From positions 96,203 through 155,729 of the forward strand of contig PFEU01000018.1 of the NCBI GenBank assembly GCA_002793515.1: DNA of 59,527 bases, read 5' to 3'. Position 1 is the first letter of the stretch, and each line of letters opens with the position of its first letter. The position numbers and the translations under genes are program-made. Below the pieces are notes generated by a model. That model did not search any database and was not told where the DNA came from. It saw only the letters and a list, made by a program, of their open reading frames with translations. This DNA is from Candidatus Uhrbacteria bacterium CG10_big_fil_rev_8_21_14_0_10_48_16 (GTDB taxonomy: Bacteria > Patescibacteriota > Patescibacteriia > UBA9934 > GWF2-40-263). This document shows, in pieces, positions 43,301 through 51,733 of the stretch.

Positions 43301-43535
43301 TTAAACGTGTAATCACCTGCGTCGCAATGCGCTCCGCGAGTGCTCCGTCCTTCATCCCAGACGCTTCAAGCGCTTTACGGATAGAACTGAGGACTTTCAT
43401 TTGATCGAAAGCCTGTTCTTCTCCGCTTCGTTTTTTTAATAATTTGACAGAGGTCATAAAATTCCAGACAGCATCTGAAACAACTCCGGTAGAAGCAAGT
43501 CCAGACTGAACTTGCGTTGTGGCATGGTCCGACAT
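40341..43535 (-). CDS. nrdJ: adenosylcobalamin-dependent ribonucleotide reductase (class II)
   Basis: This enzyme reduces ribonucleotides to deoxyribonucleotides with coenzyme B12. An N-terminal ATP-cone (about 25-110, KKRSGEEQAFDQMKVLSSIR) is followed by the catalytic barrel with NPCSEYMFLNDSACNLASLN and APTGTISFLMDCDTTGVEPD. A TSCPD-like C-terminal region (EGYITVGLYDDGTPGELFIT) and a final zinc-ribbon CETCGSMM...CYKCLNCG follow. No class I partner gene is present. I chose ATG 43535 (1064 aa) over GTG 43565. NrdR-like boxes overlap the promoter. Adenosylcobalamin could come from the NUDIX-CobO protein nearby. Confidence 0.95.
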   Translation of the reverse strand: MSDHATTQVQSGLASTGVVSDAVWNFMTSVKLLKKRSGEEQAFDQMKVLSSIRKALEASGMKDGALAERIATQVITRLTKQFDGHSIPSFSDVREITSLTFIDNNLIHVAKRYAGFRVAVQQATSGEVYGRGIRVGRYFTKAGEHPYDHIEWEKRDASITDSKGNIVFEQKGVEIPKSWSQTATNIVVSKYFFGTIGKEDREHSVKQLVGRVAKTISNWGRKDGYFETQEDAQTFDDELHYILVNQMAAFNSPVWFNVGTTRPQQCSACFINSVQDDMRSILNLCVTEGMLFKGGSGAGSNLSRLRSRHEYLGGSNGKASGPVSFMKGLDAFAGVIKSGGKTRRAAKMVILDIDHPDVDDFITCKVKEEKKAWALIDAGYDSSLDGAAYASIYFQNANNSVRVTDAFMEAVEKGGDWTTHAVTTGEPVQTWKARELMDMMADAAWQCGDPGVQYDTTINKWHTCKNTDRIYASNPCSEYMFLNDSACNLASLNLMRFRKEVNGEMVFDVEAFKKANEIIITAMEIIIGNSAYPTPAIEQNSLDYRPLGIGYANLGALLMSRGLAYDSDEGRNLASAITSLQSGHAYYQSSKIAEKIGAFAGYSANEEPALEVMRMHRDASYTIDGQGVPADLLTESRKCWDNVVEHASVHGLRNAQISVLAPTGTISFLMDCDTTGVEPDIALVKYKWLVGGGMIKIVNNTVPEALTRLGYSEQERNEMLAYIEEKDTIEGAPYLKPEHVSVFDCAFKAAQGTRTIHYMGHLRMMAAVQPFISGAISKTVNMPHDATREEIADVYMEGWRLGLKAIAIYRDGSKRQQALTTSKESDAKKQNQEKPADVPASIPTVKVHADSRLRRRRLSDERRAITHKFSVGNTEGYITVGLYDDGTPGELFITMSKEGSVISGLMDSFATSISIGLQYGVPLEVLVNKFVHMRFEPSGYTNNPQIRIAKSITDYIFRWLAIKFLPRESQLAVGVNASIETEEDTEEVAVEDVAELVHEVVTEKQPNLFQAKEEDIQKLELRSVHTQTFDNQSDAPACETCGSMMVRNAACYKCLNCGATSGCS

Positions 43536-43694
43536 AGGGCGAGTATGTGGGTTAACCTCACACACACGGTGTGGGTTCTGAATGACGATGATTTATAAAA
43601 ACTTGGGAGGGGCAGATAAAAAGAAGATCCACGTAGGATCTCTTTACTCTTGGTAGAGTCTCTCGATCAATACAATTTGTCGACTTCCCCACCA

Positions 43695-43710
43695 CCACTA
43701 CATATAGTGG
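43695..43710 (-). promoter_or_regulatory. NrdR box 1
   Basis: CCACTACATATAGTGG, a near-perfect palindrome matching the NrdR consensus ACACTATATATAGTGT at most positions. It lies at about +3 to +18 of the nrdJ transcript. Confidence 0.75.
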
Positions 43711-43719
43711 TATGTCTCT

Positions 43720-43748
43720 ATTTTAGACCACGATATATAGGGTGTCAA
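43720..43748 (-). promoter_or_regulatory. nrdJ promoter
   Basis: Leftwards: TTGACA (43748-43743), 17 bp, TAAAAT (43725-43720). A NrdR-like box fills the spacer, so repression by occlusion is expected. The 5' leader would be about 180 nt. Confidence 0.85.
43728..43743 (-). promoter_or_regulatory. NrdR box 2
   Basis: CCACGATATATAGGGT, weaker than box 1 but sharing CGATATATAG. The two boxes are 33 bp apart, about three helical turns, as usual for NrdR pairs. Confidence 0.65.
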
Positions 43749-43795
43749 AGAATTGTTTATCCACACATTGTTCACGACGCTCCAGCGTTTCCCTT

Positions 43796-44359
43796 CTAAA
43801 ATCCCATACTGAGATTAATCGCTGGAACCGCTTCTTTTTGTGCAAAATCGACGGGAATGGCTTTCCGACCGCCGAGTCGATCTTCGTAGGCGAGAGCCCC
43901 GTACTTCAATCCGTATTCATAGACTGCCTTCGTGACTTTTACATCTTGCAAACAGTAATCTTTAATCTTCTGAATCTCTCCCTGTTTCCACCACTCCACG
44001 GCTTGCAATCCATGGCCAGACTTCCTATGTCCGACCGTAGCCGCCGCAACGTCGTCGAGTTTGAGACGAAACCCAAGGGACTTGTGAATTTGCTCAAGCA
44101 TATCAAGTTGCGCAAATGCATTAAGATCCCCCGGATAATAGTTGTTCAAAATGGGCGTATCAAAGAAACGAGAGTTATACCCAATAAGACGATCACTCTG
44201 TTCAAGACGTTTCCAAAGTTGAGGAAAGTCCTTTTCCTCATAACAGAGATACTCATCTGTTTCGTAATAATAGACCCCCACGACAGAAATCTTCATCTGC
44301 CGTAAATCTGAGCCAGCAGCGGTTTGTGTTTCGATATCGTACACGACTTCTTTGGACAT
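43796..44359 (-). CDS. RNase H-like 3'-5' exonuclease domain protein (YprB-like)
   Basis: The 187-residue protein carries the DEDD-type pattern: VVYDIET (Asp and Glu of motif I), RLIGYNSRFFDTPIL (motif II Asp) and DYCLQDVKVTKAVYEYG (motif III, YxxxD form). It probably degrades or trims single-stranded DNA or RNA ends; the substrate is unknown. I chose ATG 44359 because the upstream codons only add MLREKITCDILVHT from the intergenic gap. Last gene of the seven-gene operon. Confidence 0.8.
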   Translation of the reverse strand: MSKEVVYDIETQTAAGSDLRQMKISVVGVYYYETDEYLCYEEKDFPQLWKRLEQSDRLIGYNSRFFDTPILNNYYPGDLNAFAQLDMLEQIHKSLGFRLKLDDVAAATVGHRKSGHGLQAVEWWKQGEIQKIKDYCLQDVKVTKAVYEYGLKYGALAYEDRLGGRKAIPVDFAQKEAVPAINLSMGF

Positions 44360-44404
44360 AGTATGGACTAGTATATCACACGTTATTTTCTCCCTCAGCA
44401 ACCC

Positions 44405-44941
44405 CTAAATTTCATAGACATGTATTTTTGCGGAGTGCACTTGCTCCACGTGGATGAGTTTGAGAGTCGGAAAAGAGAAATCTCGAGAGACAACCCGCGT
44501 TCCGGGTGGAAAGGAAGCTTTTAATCGAGGTTCGAGTTTCCGATTCACGCCAGGAAATAAGTAGCAGGTGATCAGATCGGCTGAAGGAAGAGGATCAGTT
44601 AAAACGTTCGAAGGAGAAAAAGAAGCCTTGTGTGAAACGTTTTTGATCTTTGCTAGAAGTCTTGAATACCATACCAGGAGCCTTAAACGTTCTACCCCAA
44701 TCCCGATGCCTCCCATCTTCACAGCTTCAAACACAATCGCCCCATCTCCTGAACCAAGATCTACGACTGTTTGACCTGACTGAAATCCTCCAAGCTCCAA
44801 CATGCGTCGAGAATACCGTGTTGGCGTACGAACCCACGGAACCGTACATACCCCATTCACAAGAAAATACCCCACGACGAAGAGCAAGCTGAGTAAACAA
44901 AAGAGAACCACAAGAGCTAGCCATGTAGAAAATTGATCCAT
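44405..44941 (-). CDS. membrane-anchored class I SAM-dependent methyltransferase (paralogue 2)
   Basis: A long N-terminal hydrophobic helix (about 7-30) is followed by the same PWV linker as the 32254-32766 protein and a methyltransferase core with QTVVDLGSGDGAIVFEA, IGVERLRLLVWYSR and DLITCYLFPGVN. Both paralogues keep the C-terminal GxRVVSxxxxxP strand. The substrate is unknown. It starts two bases after the oxidoreductase stop, in the seven-gene operon. Confidence 0.8.
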   Translation of the reverse strand: MDQFSTWLALVVLFCLLSLLFVVGYFLVNGVCTVPWVRTPTRYSRRMLELGGFQSGQTVVDLGSGDGAIVFEAVKMGGIGIGVERLRLLVWYSRLLAKIKNVSHKASFSPSNVLTDPLPSADLITCYLFPGVNRKLEPRLKASFPPGTRVVSRDFSFPTLKLIHVEQVHSAKIHVYEI

Positions 44942-44943
44942 AA

Positions 44944-46359
44944 TTAGACAATCACCACATGTGATGCGGCAGCTTTTATCCCTTCAGAATAGGTTGGAAA
45001 TGCATGAATCATGTCTGCAAGTTTATCAATCGTTGCCCCGAGATACATCGCGAGTGCCGTCTCATGAATCATCTCACCTGCATGTGGACAAATCATATGT
45101 GCCCCAAGAAGTTTTCGTGTTTTTGGGTGAGCTACTAATTTGATCACTCCTGATCGGGAATGATCTGTGACCGCTCTTCCAAGGTTCCCAACATCATAAC
45201 GCCCCACAAGAGCCTTTGCATATTGTTTTTTGACTTCGACCTCGGTCATTCCAACACTCGCAACTTCTGGATCAAGAAATGTCACTCGCGGGACGACTCG
45301 TTCATCTTTGACGAGAGGTTTCTTTTTTGTTTTTGTCACACTGAGCACGGCATTATATCCAGCAATCCATCCTTCATTGTGAGCGGTATGAGTAAATTGC
45401 ATGCCACCATCCACATCCCCAGCTCCAAAAATATGCGAAACAGACGTTCGTTGCTCTCTATTTGTTTTAAGATTTCCTTGTGAGTCCAGAGCCACTCCTG
45501 CGGTATCGAGATGGAGATCTTGAACGTTTGACCTCTTGCCCGTAGCCATCACCACGCGCTCAACGGCAAACATCTGTTCTTGGTCACCCACAACGACTTT
45601 TAATCCAATCACCCCCACACGACCGTTCACAAGCTCCTTGATTTGAGCATCCACGACAACTTCCACTCCCACGGAAGTTAACGCCTCAAGGGCACGAACT
45701 GAGATCTCCTCATCTTCCCGTTCTAACACCATTGGAGAAGCCTGAAGTAACACGACACGCGTTCCAAATGAGGCATAAAAGGTCGCGATCTCACATCCAA
45801 CAGGACCCGCTCCAATAATAGCCAAAGACTTTGGTTGCTTCTTTGCCTGGAGAGCATCTTTCCAGCTCCAGTACGGAACCTCTTCGATCCCAGGGATCGG
45901 AGGGATGAAGTCAACGGTTCCTGTCGCAATAATGATCGTTTTTCCAATCAATATTTCTCCCTCAACATCTATCCTGTTTGCATCAAGAAATATGGCAGAC
46001 CCAACTCGATAGGCCACCTTTAATTTTTTCAACAATGCGAGATACCGATCCCCACTTGTTCCCCCTCCCGTAATCGTCTCCACCACTTCCTGTTGATACT
46101 TCATCAGGTTCTTCCATTCATACGCACGACCCGGAGCATCAATGCCATATTCACGTGCATGACCCAATCGACGATACACTGATGCGGATCGTAACAGGGC
46201 TTTTGATGGGATACACGCGCTGTTCGGACACTCCCCACCAAATCGACCACGCTCAATCACGCACACAGAAGCACCTTGCTGAACAGCTGATTCGATCGCA
46301 GAAAATCCAGCTGACCCAGATCCAATTACGATCACGTCAAATGTCGTCGATTTTGTCAT
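44944..46359 (-). CDS. FAD-dependent pyridine nucleotide-disulphide oxidoreductase
   Basis: This belongs to the dihydrolipoamide dehydrogenase / mercuric reductase family. It has the FAD motif VIVIGSGSAGFSA, redox-active disulphide GGECPNSACIPSKALL (CxxxxC), NAD(P) motif LAIIGAGPVGCEIATFYASF, GAGDVDGGMQFTH, and the C-terminal dimer domain. The usual HPHPTxxE-type His-Glu pair near the end appears as HAFPTYSEG. The true substrate is unclear. I start at ATG 46359 because the longer frame overlaps the upstream gene's stop. Part of the seven-gene operon. Confidence 0.88.
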   Translation of the reverse strand: MTKSTTFDVIVIGSGSAGFSAIESAVQQGASVCVIERGRFGGECPNSACIPSKALLRSASVYRRLGHAREYGIDAPGRAYEWKNLMKYQQEVVETITGGGTSGDRYLALLKKLKVAYRVGSAIFLDANRIDVEGEILIGKTIIIATGTVDFIPPIPGIEEVPYWSWKDALQAKKQPKSLAIIGAGPVGCEIATFYASFGTRVVLLQASPMVLEREDEEISVRALEALTSVGVEVVVDAQIKELVNGRVGVIGLKVVVGDQEQMFAVERVVMATGKRSNVQDLHLDTAGVALDSQGNLKTNREQRTSVSHIFGAGDVDGGMQFTHTAHNEGWIAGYNAVLSVTKTKKKPLVKDERVVPRVTFLDPEVASVGMTEVEVKKQYAKALVGRYDVGNLGRAVTDHSRSGVIKLVAHPKTRKLLGAHMICPHAGEMIHETALAMYLGATIDKLADMIHAFPTYSEGIKAAASHVVIV

Positions 46360-46364
46360 AGCAT

Positions 46365-47363
46365 TTATTTTTGAAACAAAGGTCGAGCTTCTTCCCAAAG
46401 GCGATCATCTCCCTGTTCTTTCAAGGCATACCACCATTCCGCCCCCCAAAGATACGCTTCAGATAGTCCTGCCTCTTGGGCGAACTGCACATTTTGATTA
46501 AACATTTCAACCGTAAAAGAATCATACCACTCAAGAAGAGGTTTTGATTCAATGGGGGCAGAAAACCACGGCTCTGCCTGAAGCTCAGAAACCACTACCT
46601 GACTTACCGCTCCCCGAATCAGCGTTGAACGAAAATAGTAATAATCAGGGGTCAACGGATAAACAAAGTGCCCGAAGAGATCATTCCAGGTTTGTCGATA
46701 CATGGAGATCCCCAAGATATCTGCGGATTTGGCGGAATCAAGCCAAGGCCCAAGCTCCCCACTTACGGTCACTTGAATAGGCCGATCATCAAGCGAATGT
46801 ACAAGATCGATACGCTCCTGAAACTGCGCTTGTGAAATTTGTGAACAAATCCCAAATGGGAAAAAAGGCTCGTTATCGACTTGCCAACGAATCACGGAGG
46901 CTGAAGACTTATATCGATCCACTGCTTCCTCGATAAACAACAGGACAGCTTGCTGTTGATAGATTTCGCTAAATTTTTCTGCCCAGTCTGGGACATAGCA
47001 CTCAGGCCAACGAGGAACCTTCGACCCAATCACCACCGTAAGATTCACTCCATGATCCTCAGAGAGCTGTAGTAATGCGTCAGGGATAGACCAATCAAAT
47101 TCTCCTTCTTCATGTTCAATTTCAGACCAATACAAAGGAATGCGCACATCCTTCACCTCAAGATCATCCACAATACGTTCATACGTCTTCACAGGATTTT
47201 GCCCCAATCTCTCGGCATATACCCATGAATAGGTCACACCAAAAACGGGCTTTGTGGTTGGACGATTATTCAACCACACAAACGCCGACACAAATAAAGC
47301 GAGCGAGATAACCGTTGCTGAACTAATAAACAGATAGAACCGTTTTGTGTGATGATGTTTCAT
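46365..47363 (-). CDS. membrane-anchored glycoside hydrolase (clan GH-A, GH5/GH39-like)
   Basis: An N-terminal signal anchor (about 9-29) precedes a TIM-barrel. VRIPLYWSEIEHEEGEFDWS matches the GH-A beta-2 region, IRWQVDNEPFFPFG contains the catalytic acid/base Glu (NEP), and VVVSELQAEPW the nucleophile Glu. The 332-residue length fits a single domain. Its sugar target is unknown; placement after a GT-B-like gene and a membrane protein in one operon suggests envelope glycan processing. Six bases upstream of the oxidoreductase start. Confidence 0.82.
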   Translation of the reverse strand: MKHHHTKRFYLFISSATVISLALFVSAFVWLNNRPTTKPVFGVTYSWVYAERLGQNPVKTYERIVDDLEVKDVRIPLYWSEIEHEEGEFDWSIPDALLQLSEDHGVNLTVVIGSKVPRWPECYVPDWAEKFSEIYQQQAVLLFIEEAVDRYKSSASVIRWQVDNEPFFPFGICSQISQAQFQERIDLVHSLDDRPIQVTVSGELGPWLDSAKSADILGISMYRQTWNDLFGHFVYPLTPDYYYFRSTLIRGAVSQVVVSELQAEPWFSAPIESKPLLEWYDSFTVEMFNQNVQFAQEAGLSEAYLWGAEWWYALKEQGDDRLWEEARPLFQK

Positions 47364-47369
47364 GCCCTC

Positions 47370-48953
47370 CTAAATCTCATCGCGCTTCTCACGCAAGAAT
47401 GCCAACCAACTTTCTACAATATCGATCGCGGCCTTAAATGGAGCTTCAATAATAAAATCGAAAAAGAAGAGGAAGATATTCACTTTTGGAGCTCGTAAAG
47501 CCACCCAGCGCCCCGCACGGATGATTGGGAGAAAAAGAATATCTGTAAACGATCCGAAGAATCCACGAGACATATCGATGACCACCAACTCTCGAAGGGT
47601 ATTTCGAATACGAAGACCAAAGTAGGCCACCAACGACAGGAAGAAAATAAAGAAGAATATGGAGAGAGTATTAAATTCGATGGCGGTCAAAAGAGAAGCG
47701 ATCACGACAATCGTTGCAAGCAAAATAAAGAGATAGAATCCATTAAAAATCCACCAAAGCGCTCCTCGTCCCCACGGTCTTTTCCGCTTAAAGATCAGAC
47801 TAAACTCATCTCCCACCCCCAAAATCGCATGAAGTTCCTCGAGGATACGGGCCGTATTTTTTGCTTTTGGAATACGCACACTCAACCCGATCAGAGTCAA
47901 CAAAAGGGGCGGGAACAAAATATTCACGGTCAACGGAAGGAAGTCACTCGTCCGCAAAATAAGAAGTTCATACGGAAGCTCTACGAGAAACGCCAATATC
48001 GACTTTGTCAGGAGAAGAAAGAAAGCGGTTCTCAAGACCACGCGTGTTAATGTTGTTCTAAACGTGCTGTAACGCTCATCTGCTGCTTTTGTGACCGCAG
48101 AATCGATACTTGTGATGTCTCCACTCATGAGCGCAGACGCAAATGCTTCTGGATTGTCGGTCGCGACATCAGAAAGCAAGTGGAATACGATCGCATGACG
48201 TCGCACAAAACGATACATCTCGTCTTGCGCTGGATGATGAATCTGTTGATCAACAGAATCGATCACCTTCACGATATTCATGGCGATCTCTTTCACCACC
48301 TGATCCCCAGGACGCGCCTTTCGCCATGCCGGGTAATACAAGGTGAGAATGCGATATCGAAGCGTTGCTTGGTTTGATTTCAGCACACTTCGATGAATCG
48401 CAATATACAACTGAAGATCTCGCTCCTCTACTGGAAGTGTTTTTGTTTGCCAATCAACGCGACGAAGAATTTCCTGATACGCAAAACTCGCAAGTGCTTC
48501 ATCGATGCATGGAGGACCCAAAGAATATTCAATCTCCACAGAAAGAACATCAAGCAACCAGTCATACGCTCGTTCCCCATTCTTACTATCTGGTTCCAGG
48601 GTCCCAAAGAGTAGGCGATACTTTTCTAAAATACCCCCAACCTTTTCGATCATGCGGGTTGGTACTTTCTCATTGGGTAAATATCTTGCCCAGATGAGTT
48701 CTTTCAACAATTTTCCCGCCATTTCCATCGAGGGAGCGTCAATCATTCTTCGCTTCAAAATCCGACGAATCGCGTTCCGACGCAGAAGATGCTCTTCATC
48801 ATACTCGAGCGTATTGCGAACCGTCTCATACACAGAAGCGGCCGCGGAAACGGTATCCGAGACTTTGATGACGTCTTCCTCTTTCTTTAATTGCTCATCC
48901 TCCCGACGCATTTGAACAATCGTGGAAAGAAGATGTTCTAGAGATTTATCCAT
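47370..48953 (-). CDS. 527-residue multi-spanning membrane protein of unknown function
   Basis: Residues 1-290 are soluble and helix-rich (DKSLEHLLSTIVQMRREDEQ, LRRNAIRRILKRRM). The second part has about four hydrophobic helices (AFFLLLTKSILAFLVELPY; VNILFPPLLLTLIGLSV; GFYLFILLATIVVIASLL; LSIFFFIFFLSLVAYFGL) and a C-terminal amphipathic stretch. I do not recognise the family. It is between the GT-B-like and glycoside hydrolase genes with gaps of two and six bases. Confidence 0.75.
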   Translation of the reverse strand: MDKSLEHLLSTIVQMRREDEQLKKEEDVIKVSDTVSAAASVYETVRNTLEYDEEHLLRRNAIRRILKRRMIDAPSMEMAGKLLKELIWARYLPNEKVPTRMIEKVGGILEKYRLLFGTLEPDSKNGERAYDWLLDVLSVEIEYSLGPPCIDEALASFAYQEILRRVDWQTKTLPVEERDLQLYIAIHRSVLKSNQATLRYRILTLYYPAWRKARPGDQVVKEIAMNIVKVIDSVDQQIHHPAQDEMYRFVRRHAIVFHLLSDVATDNPEAFASALMSGDITSIDSAVTKAADERYSTFRTTLTRVVLRTAFFLLLTKSILAFLVELPYELLILRTSDFLPLTVNILFPPLLLTLIGLSVRIPKAKNTARILEELHAILGVGDEFSLIFKRKRPWGRGALWWIFNGFYLFILLATIVVIASLLTAIEFNTLSIFFFIFFLSLVAYFGLRIRNTLRELVVIDMSRGFFGSFTDILFLPIIRAGRWVALRAPKVNIFLFFFDFIIEAPFKAAIDIVESWLAFLREKRDEI

Positions 48954-48955
48954 AC

Positions 48956-50305
48956 CTATACAATCAGTGGAAGTGGGTGAATTTCGCTTTCCTGTCCCAG
49001 CACAAGATCCTCAATACGATAGACGCCATGTGTTGGAGCTTCAATGTATCCACTCCATGCCATCCGCGCAACACCCCCCGAGGCAATCCAGTCAAATAAC
49101 CATTCGTCGGTATACCGTGGGTCATTTTGTGACACACCTCCTCCCATATACGTTAACCAAACCCGATTAAATTCTTCTTGTGAGCCAATCGGTGGAGCCA
49201 TAACCACGGCGATCCCCGCCCCACAATAAAAAGACATTTCACTTGGTTTCGTCCAGAGAATATCTGTTGTCTTAAGCGTATCGGTAAAATCTTGAAAGTA
49301 GTCTGCACGGGACGCGTGTTCAGGAACATTCACCCACGTTCCGAGTTCGTGCTTCAGCCCAACCTCCTTCACGGCTTTTTTATAAAAAGCCACGGCATCC
49401 TTTCGGTATCCTGCCATGAGATTCAAGCGAATTTCGTGACGCGCAATTTTTGATTTCAAACTTTTTAAAATCTGAACCCCCAAGGCTCGTTGAGCTCCCG
49501 CCCCACCGACGCTATACGTCAGCGTTAATGGATGTTTTGCCTTCACCATCTTACATCGACCTGGACCAAGTTCTTCCTGAAGCGTCCGAGCATAACGCTC
49601 ATGGAAAATGCCATTTGGGTCCAAATTACACAAACGTTCTGCTAATTGATCCTTCACGAATTTACTCTCAGCTCCGCCTACAAGCTCTTTTGGTAACGGA
49701 AAACCCGACAGATAGATATGATCTGCACGTACCCCATACAACTTCAAGCGTTCGACGACCCTTCCATTACTCGCTAAATATTTGATACGACTTGATTTTG
49801 GATCCAGAGGAGCCCATGCACGAGAAATATCCGCATCTGTTGTCACGCACCAAATATCCCCTGGATAATCATAATAGTCTGCAAAAAAAGCTGGGATAAA
49901 AAACGTTGTAACAAGTGGAAGCGGATTCTCTGAAAGTTTTTCAATAAGATGTCGTCCAAACCCCCTCTTGATCATGAAAAAAATCTGGCGTAACTGTGCG
50001 TTTGGTTTTGAAAGATCCCGACGAGGATAAAAAGACGGAATCTGTTGCCAACGATCCATGGCTTCAAATAAAAAGTCCCCCACCACAGGAATGGGTTTCA
50101 TCCGAGAAATCGTCTCATACAACTTTCTGCTTTCCTGCCAACGCTTACGATCGTCTGCAGGGATTCCTGCGTAATCATTCGCCGACCATACAACCCCTGC
50201 AGAGAGATCCTTCAGAGCATACGCCGCACGAGAATGACCATACCCCATGTTGACATCGACGACCCATGCGCGTGGGGTCTTCAGATTGTGTGAATGTTTA
50301 GCCAT
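48956..50305 (-). CDS. GT-B glycosyltransferase-like protein (MurG/GT28-like)
   Basis: The 449-residue protein starts with AWVVDVNMGYGHSRAAYAL, resembling the GHxxxA loop of MurG and diacylglycerol glucosyltransferases. It contains LTLTYSVGGAGAQRALGVQI, comparable to the MurG GGSxGA loop, and late segments TDILWTKPSEMSFYCGAGIA and MAPPIGSQEEFNRVWL that fit the nucleotide-sugar site. The fold call rests on these motifs. The substrate is unknown. Operon position is second, after the LOG-family gene. Confidence 0.7.
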   Translation of the reverse strand: MAKHSHNLKTPRAWVVDVNMGYGHSRAAYALKDLSAGVVWSANDYAGIPADDRKRWQESRKLYETISRMKPIPVVGDFLFEAMDRWQQIPSFYPRRDLSKPNAQLRQIFFMIKRGFGRHLIEKLSENPLPLVTTFFIPAFFADYYDYPGDIWCVTTDADISRAWAPLDPKSSRIKYLASNGRVVERLKLYGVRADHIYLSGFPLPKELVGGAESKFVKDQLAERLCNLDPNGIFHERYARTLQEELGPGRCKMVKAKHPLTLTYSVGGAGAQRALGVQILKSLKSKIARHEIRLNLMAGYRKDAVAFYKKAVKEVGLKHELGTWVNVPEHASRADYFQDFTDTLKTTDILWTKPSEMSFYCGAGIAVVMAPPIGSQEEFNRVWLTYMGGGVSQNDPRYTDEWLFDWIASGGVARMAWSGYIEAPTHGVYRIEDLVLGQESEIHPLPLIV

Positions 50306-50307
50306 AT

Positions 50308-51057
50308 CTAGAAGAACGAACGTTCTTTTGAACGCGATACGATCTTATAGGCCTCTTCTGCCGTATCAACAACCGTGATGAGCTTTAAGTCTTCGGGACT
50401 AATTGTCTGAAACGTATCTCGTTGCACGTTTGCTGACCATTCGAATAATCCATCCCAGAATGCATGCCCCACACACACGATCGGTGTGCATTGCATCTTC
50501 TTTGTCTGAATAAGGGTCACGATCTCGAAAAACTCATCCAATGTTCCAAATCCTCCTGGAAAAAAGACGTAGGCCTGCGCAGAGGCCGCCATCATGACTT
50601 TTCGTGTAAAAAAGTAATGGAAGGTCTGAGTTCGTGTGACGTACGGATTCACATTTTGCTCAAATGGAAGTTCGATATTCAATCCGATAGATTCTCCTCC
50701 TGCGTCGTGTGCTCCTTTGTTCCCAGCCTCCATAATCCCCCCTCCTCCACCAGTAATAATCGTAAAGCCCTTTTCTGAAAGCATGCCCGCAAGTTTTACC
50801 GCTTCTTGATACCAAGGACTTGTTGACTTCAATCGTGCTGACCCCCAAAACGTTACTTCTCGGCTTGATGTTGAGAGGAACTGAAATCCTGAAACAAACT
50901 CAGACATGATACGAAAAATTCGCCAGCTAATCTCGTATAATTGCACGGGCATATTTTGAGACTCGTCCACCGCTCGCGGAAGACGACAGATAGGCTGGTC
51001 CATTGCATCAACTTTTTTTTGCTTCTTTTTAAACAATTTTTTGGAAGGCATAGACAA
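50308..51057 (-). CDS. LOG-family protein (TIGR00730-like, cytokinin riboside phosphorylase fold)
   Basis: The 249 residues contain both LOG signatures: ITGGGGGIMEAGNKGAHDAG and FFPGGFGTLDEFFEI. Family members hydrolyse nucleoside 5'-monophosphates to base and ribose phosphate (often misnamed lysine decarboxylase). A Lys-rich start (KKLFKKKQKKVDAM) precedes the domain. First gene of the seven-gene leftward operon; the gap to the next gene is two bases. Confidence 0.9.
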   Translation of the reverse strand: MSMPSKKLFKKKQKKVDAMDQPICRLPRAVDESQNMPVQLYEISWRIFRIMSEFVSGFQFLSTSSREVTFWGSARLKSTSPWYQEAVKLAGMLSEKGFTIITGGGGGIMEAGNKGAHDAGGESIGLNIELPFEQNVNPYVTRTQTFHYFFTRKVMMAASAQAYVFFPGGFGTLDEFFEIVTLIQTKKMQCTPIVCVGHAFWDGLFEWSANVQRDTFQTISPEDLKLITVVDTAEEAYKIVSRSKERSFF

Positions 51058-51091
51058 ATGACATGATAAACATTTCTTCTATATTAGCACA

Positions 51092-51643
51092 TTACAGCCC
51101 AAACTGACGAAGTTCTTTTCGATGACGTTTAGATCCGGGATACATCGTTTCCAAGAACTCCCAAAACGACTTTGAGTGGTTGAAATGCACCGTGTGACAC
51201 AACTCATGCGCTACCACATAGCGAGATAACGATTCTGGAAGAAGCGAGAGTTTATAGTGAAATGTCAGATGAAACTGTTTCGAACAGCTCCCCCATTGAG
51301 CTTTATAATTCCGAACCGTCACTTTGTTGATAGAAAAAAATCGCTCCTGACAAAAATAAGCGATGTGAGTATCAACCACTTTTCTCGTTTGTTTCTCTAT
51401 CTGGATCCTTGAGATTCCTTGGTGGATAAGTGATTGTTTTGGCTTCCTCTGTTTCGCTCGTGCAATCTGCGTGGAAATCCACTCTTCATGTTGCTCGACA
51501 AATCGATGAATTGCCGTGCGTGAGAGCTTACTTTTTTGAGGAATAATCACTTCCCAACCCCCATCCGACTCGACCTTAATACTCATCCGTTTTGCACGAG
51601 AACTGTATCTGATCGGAATAGAAGTTAGGTCAACATGCGACAT
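51092..51643 (-). CDS. YgjP-like zinc metallopeptidase (DUF45/M48 type)
   Basis: The 183-residue protein ends with VVAHELCHTVHFNHSKSFWE, the HExxH zinc motif of YgjP/SprT-like proteins, preceded by VRNYKAQWGSCSKQFHLTFH, the family's WGSC segment. The N-terminal region (IPIRYSSRAKRMSIKVESDG) matches the usual beta start. ATG 51655 is an alternative start four codons upstream. No SD. It lies 34 nt before the operon that starts with the LOG gene. Confidence 0.88.
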   Translation of the reverse strand: MSHVDLTSIPIRYSSRAKRMSIKVESDGGWEVIIPQKSKLSRTAIHRFVEQHEEWISTQIARAKQRKPKQSLIHQGISRIQIEKQTRKVVDTHIAYFCQERFFSINKVTVRNYKAQWGSCSKQFHLTFHYKLSLLPESLSRYVVAHELCHTVHFNHSKSFWEFLETMYPGSKRHRKELRQFGL

Positions 51644-51679
51644 AGACCACCACATTCTATCAGTTCACTTAGGTAAGAT

Positions 51680-51706
51680 AAAAGCCCGATCATGAAGACC
51701 GGGCCC
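51680..51706 (-). terminator. intrinsic terminator of the 151-residue gene
   Basis: GCCCGG, loop, CCGGGC-like pairing, followed by TTTT on the minus strand. Confidence 0.75.
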
Positions 51707-51733
51707 CGTAGACGGGAAGTTGATGTACGCGAC

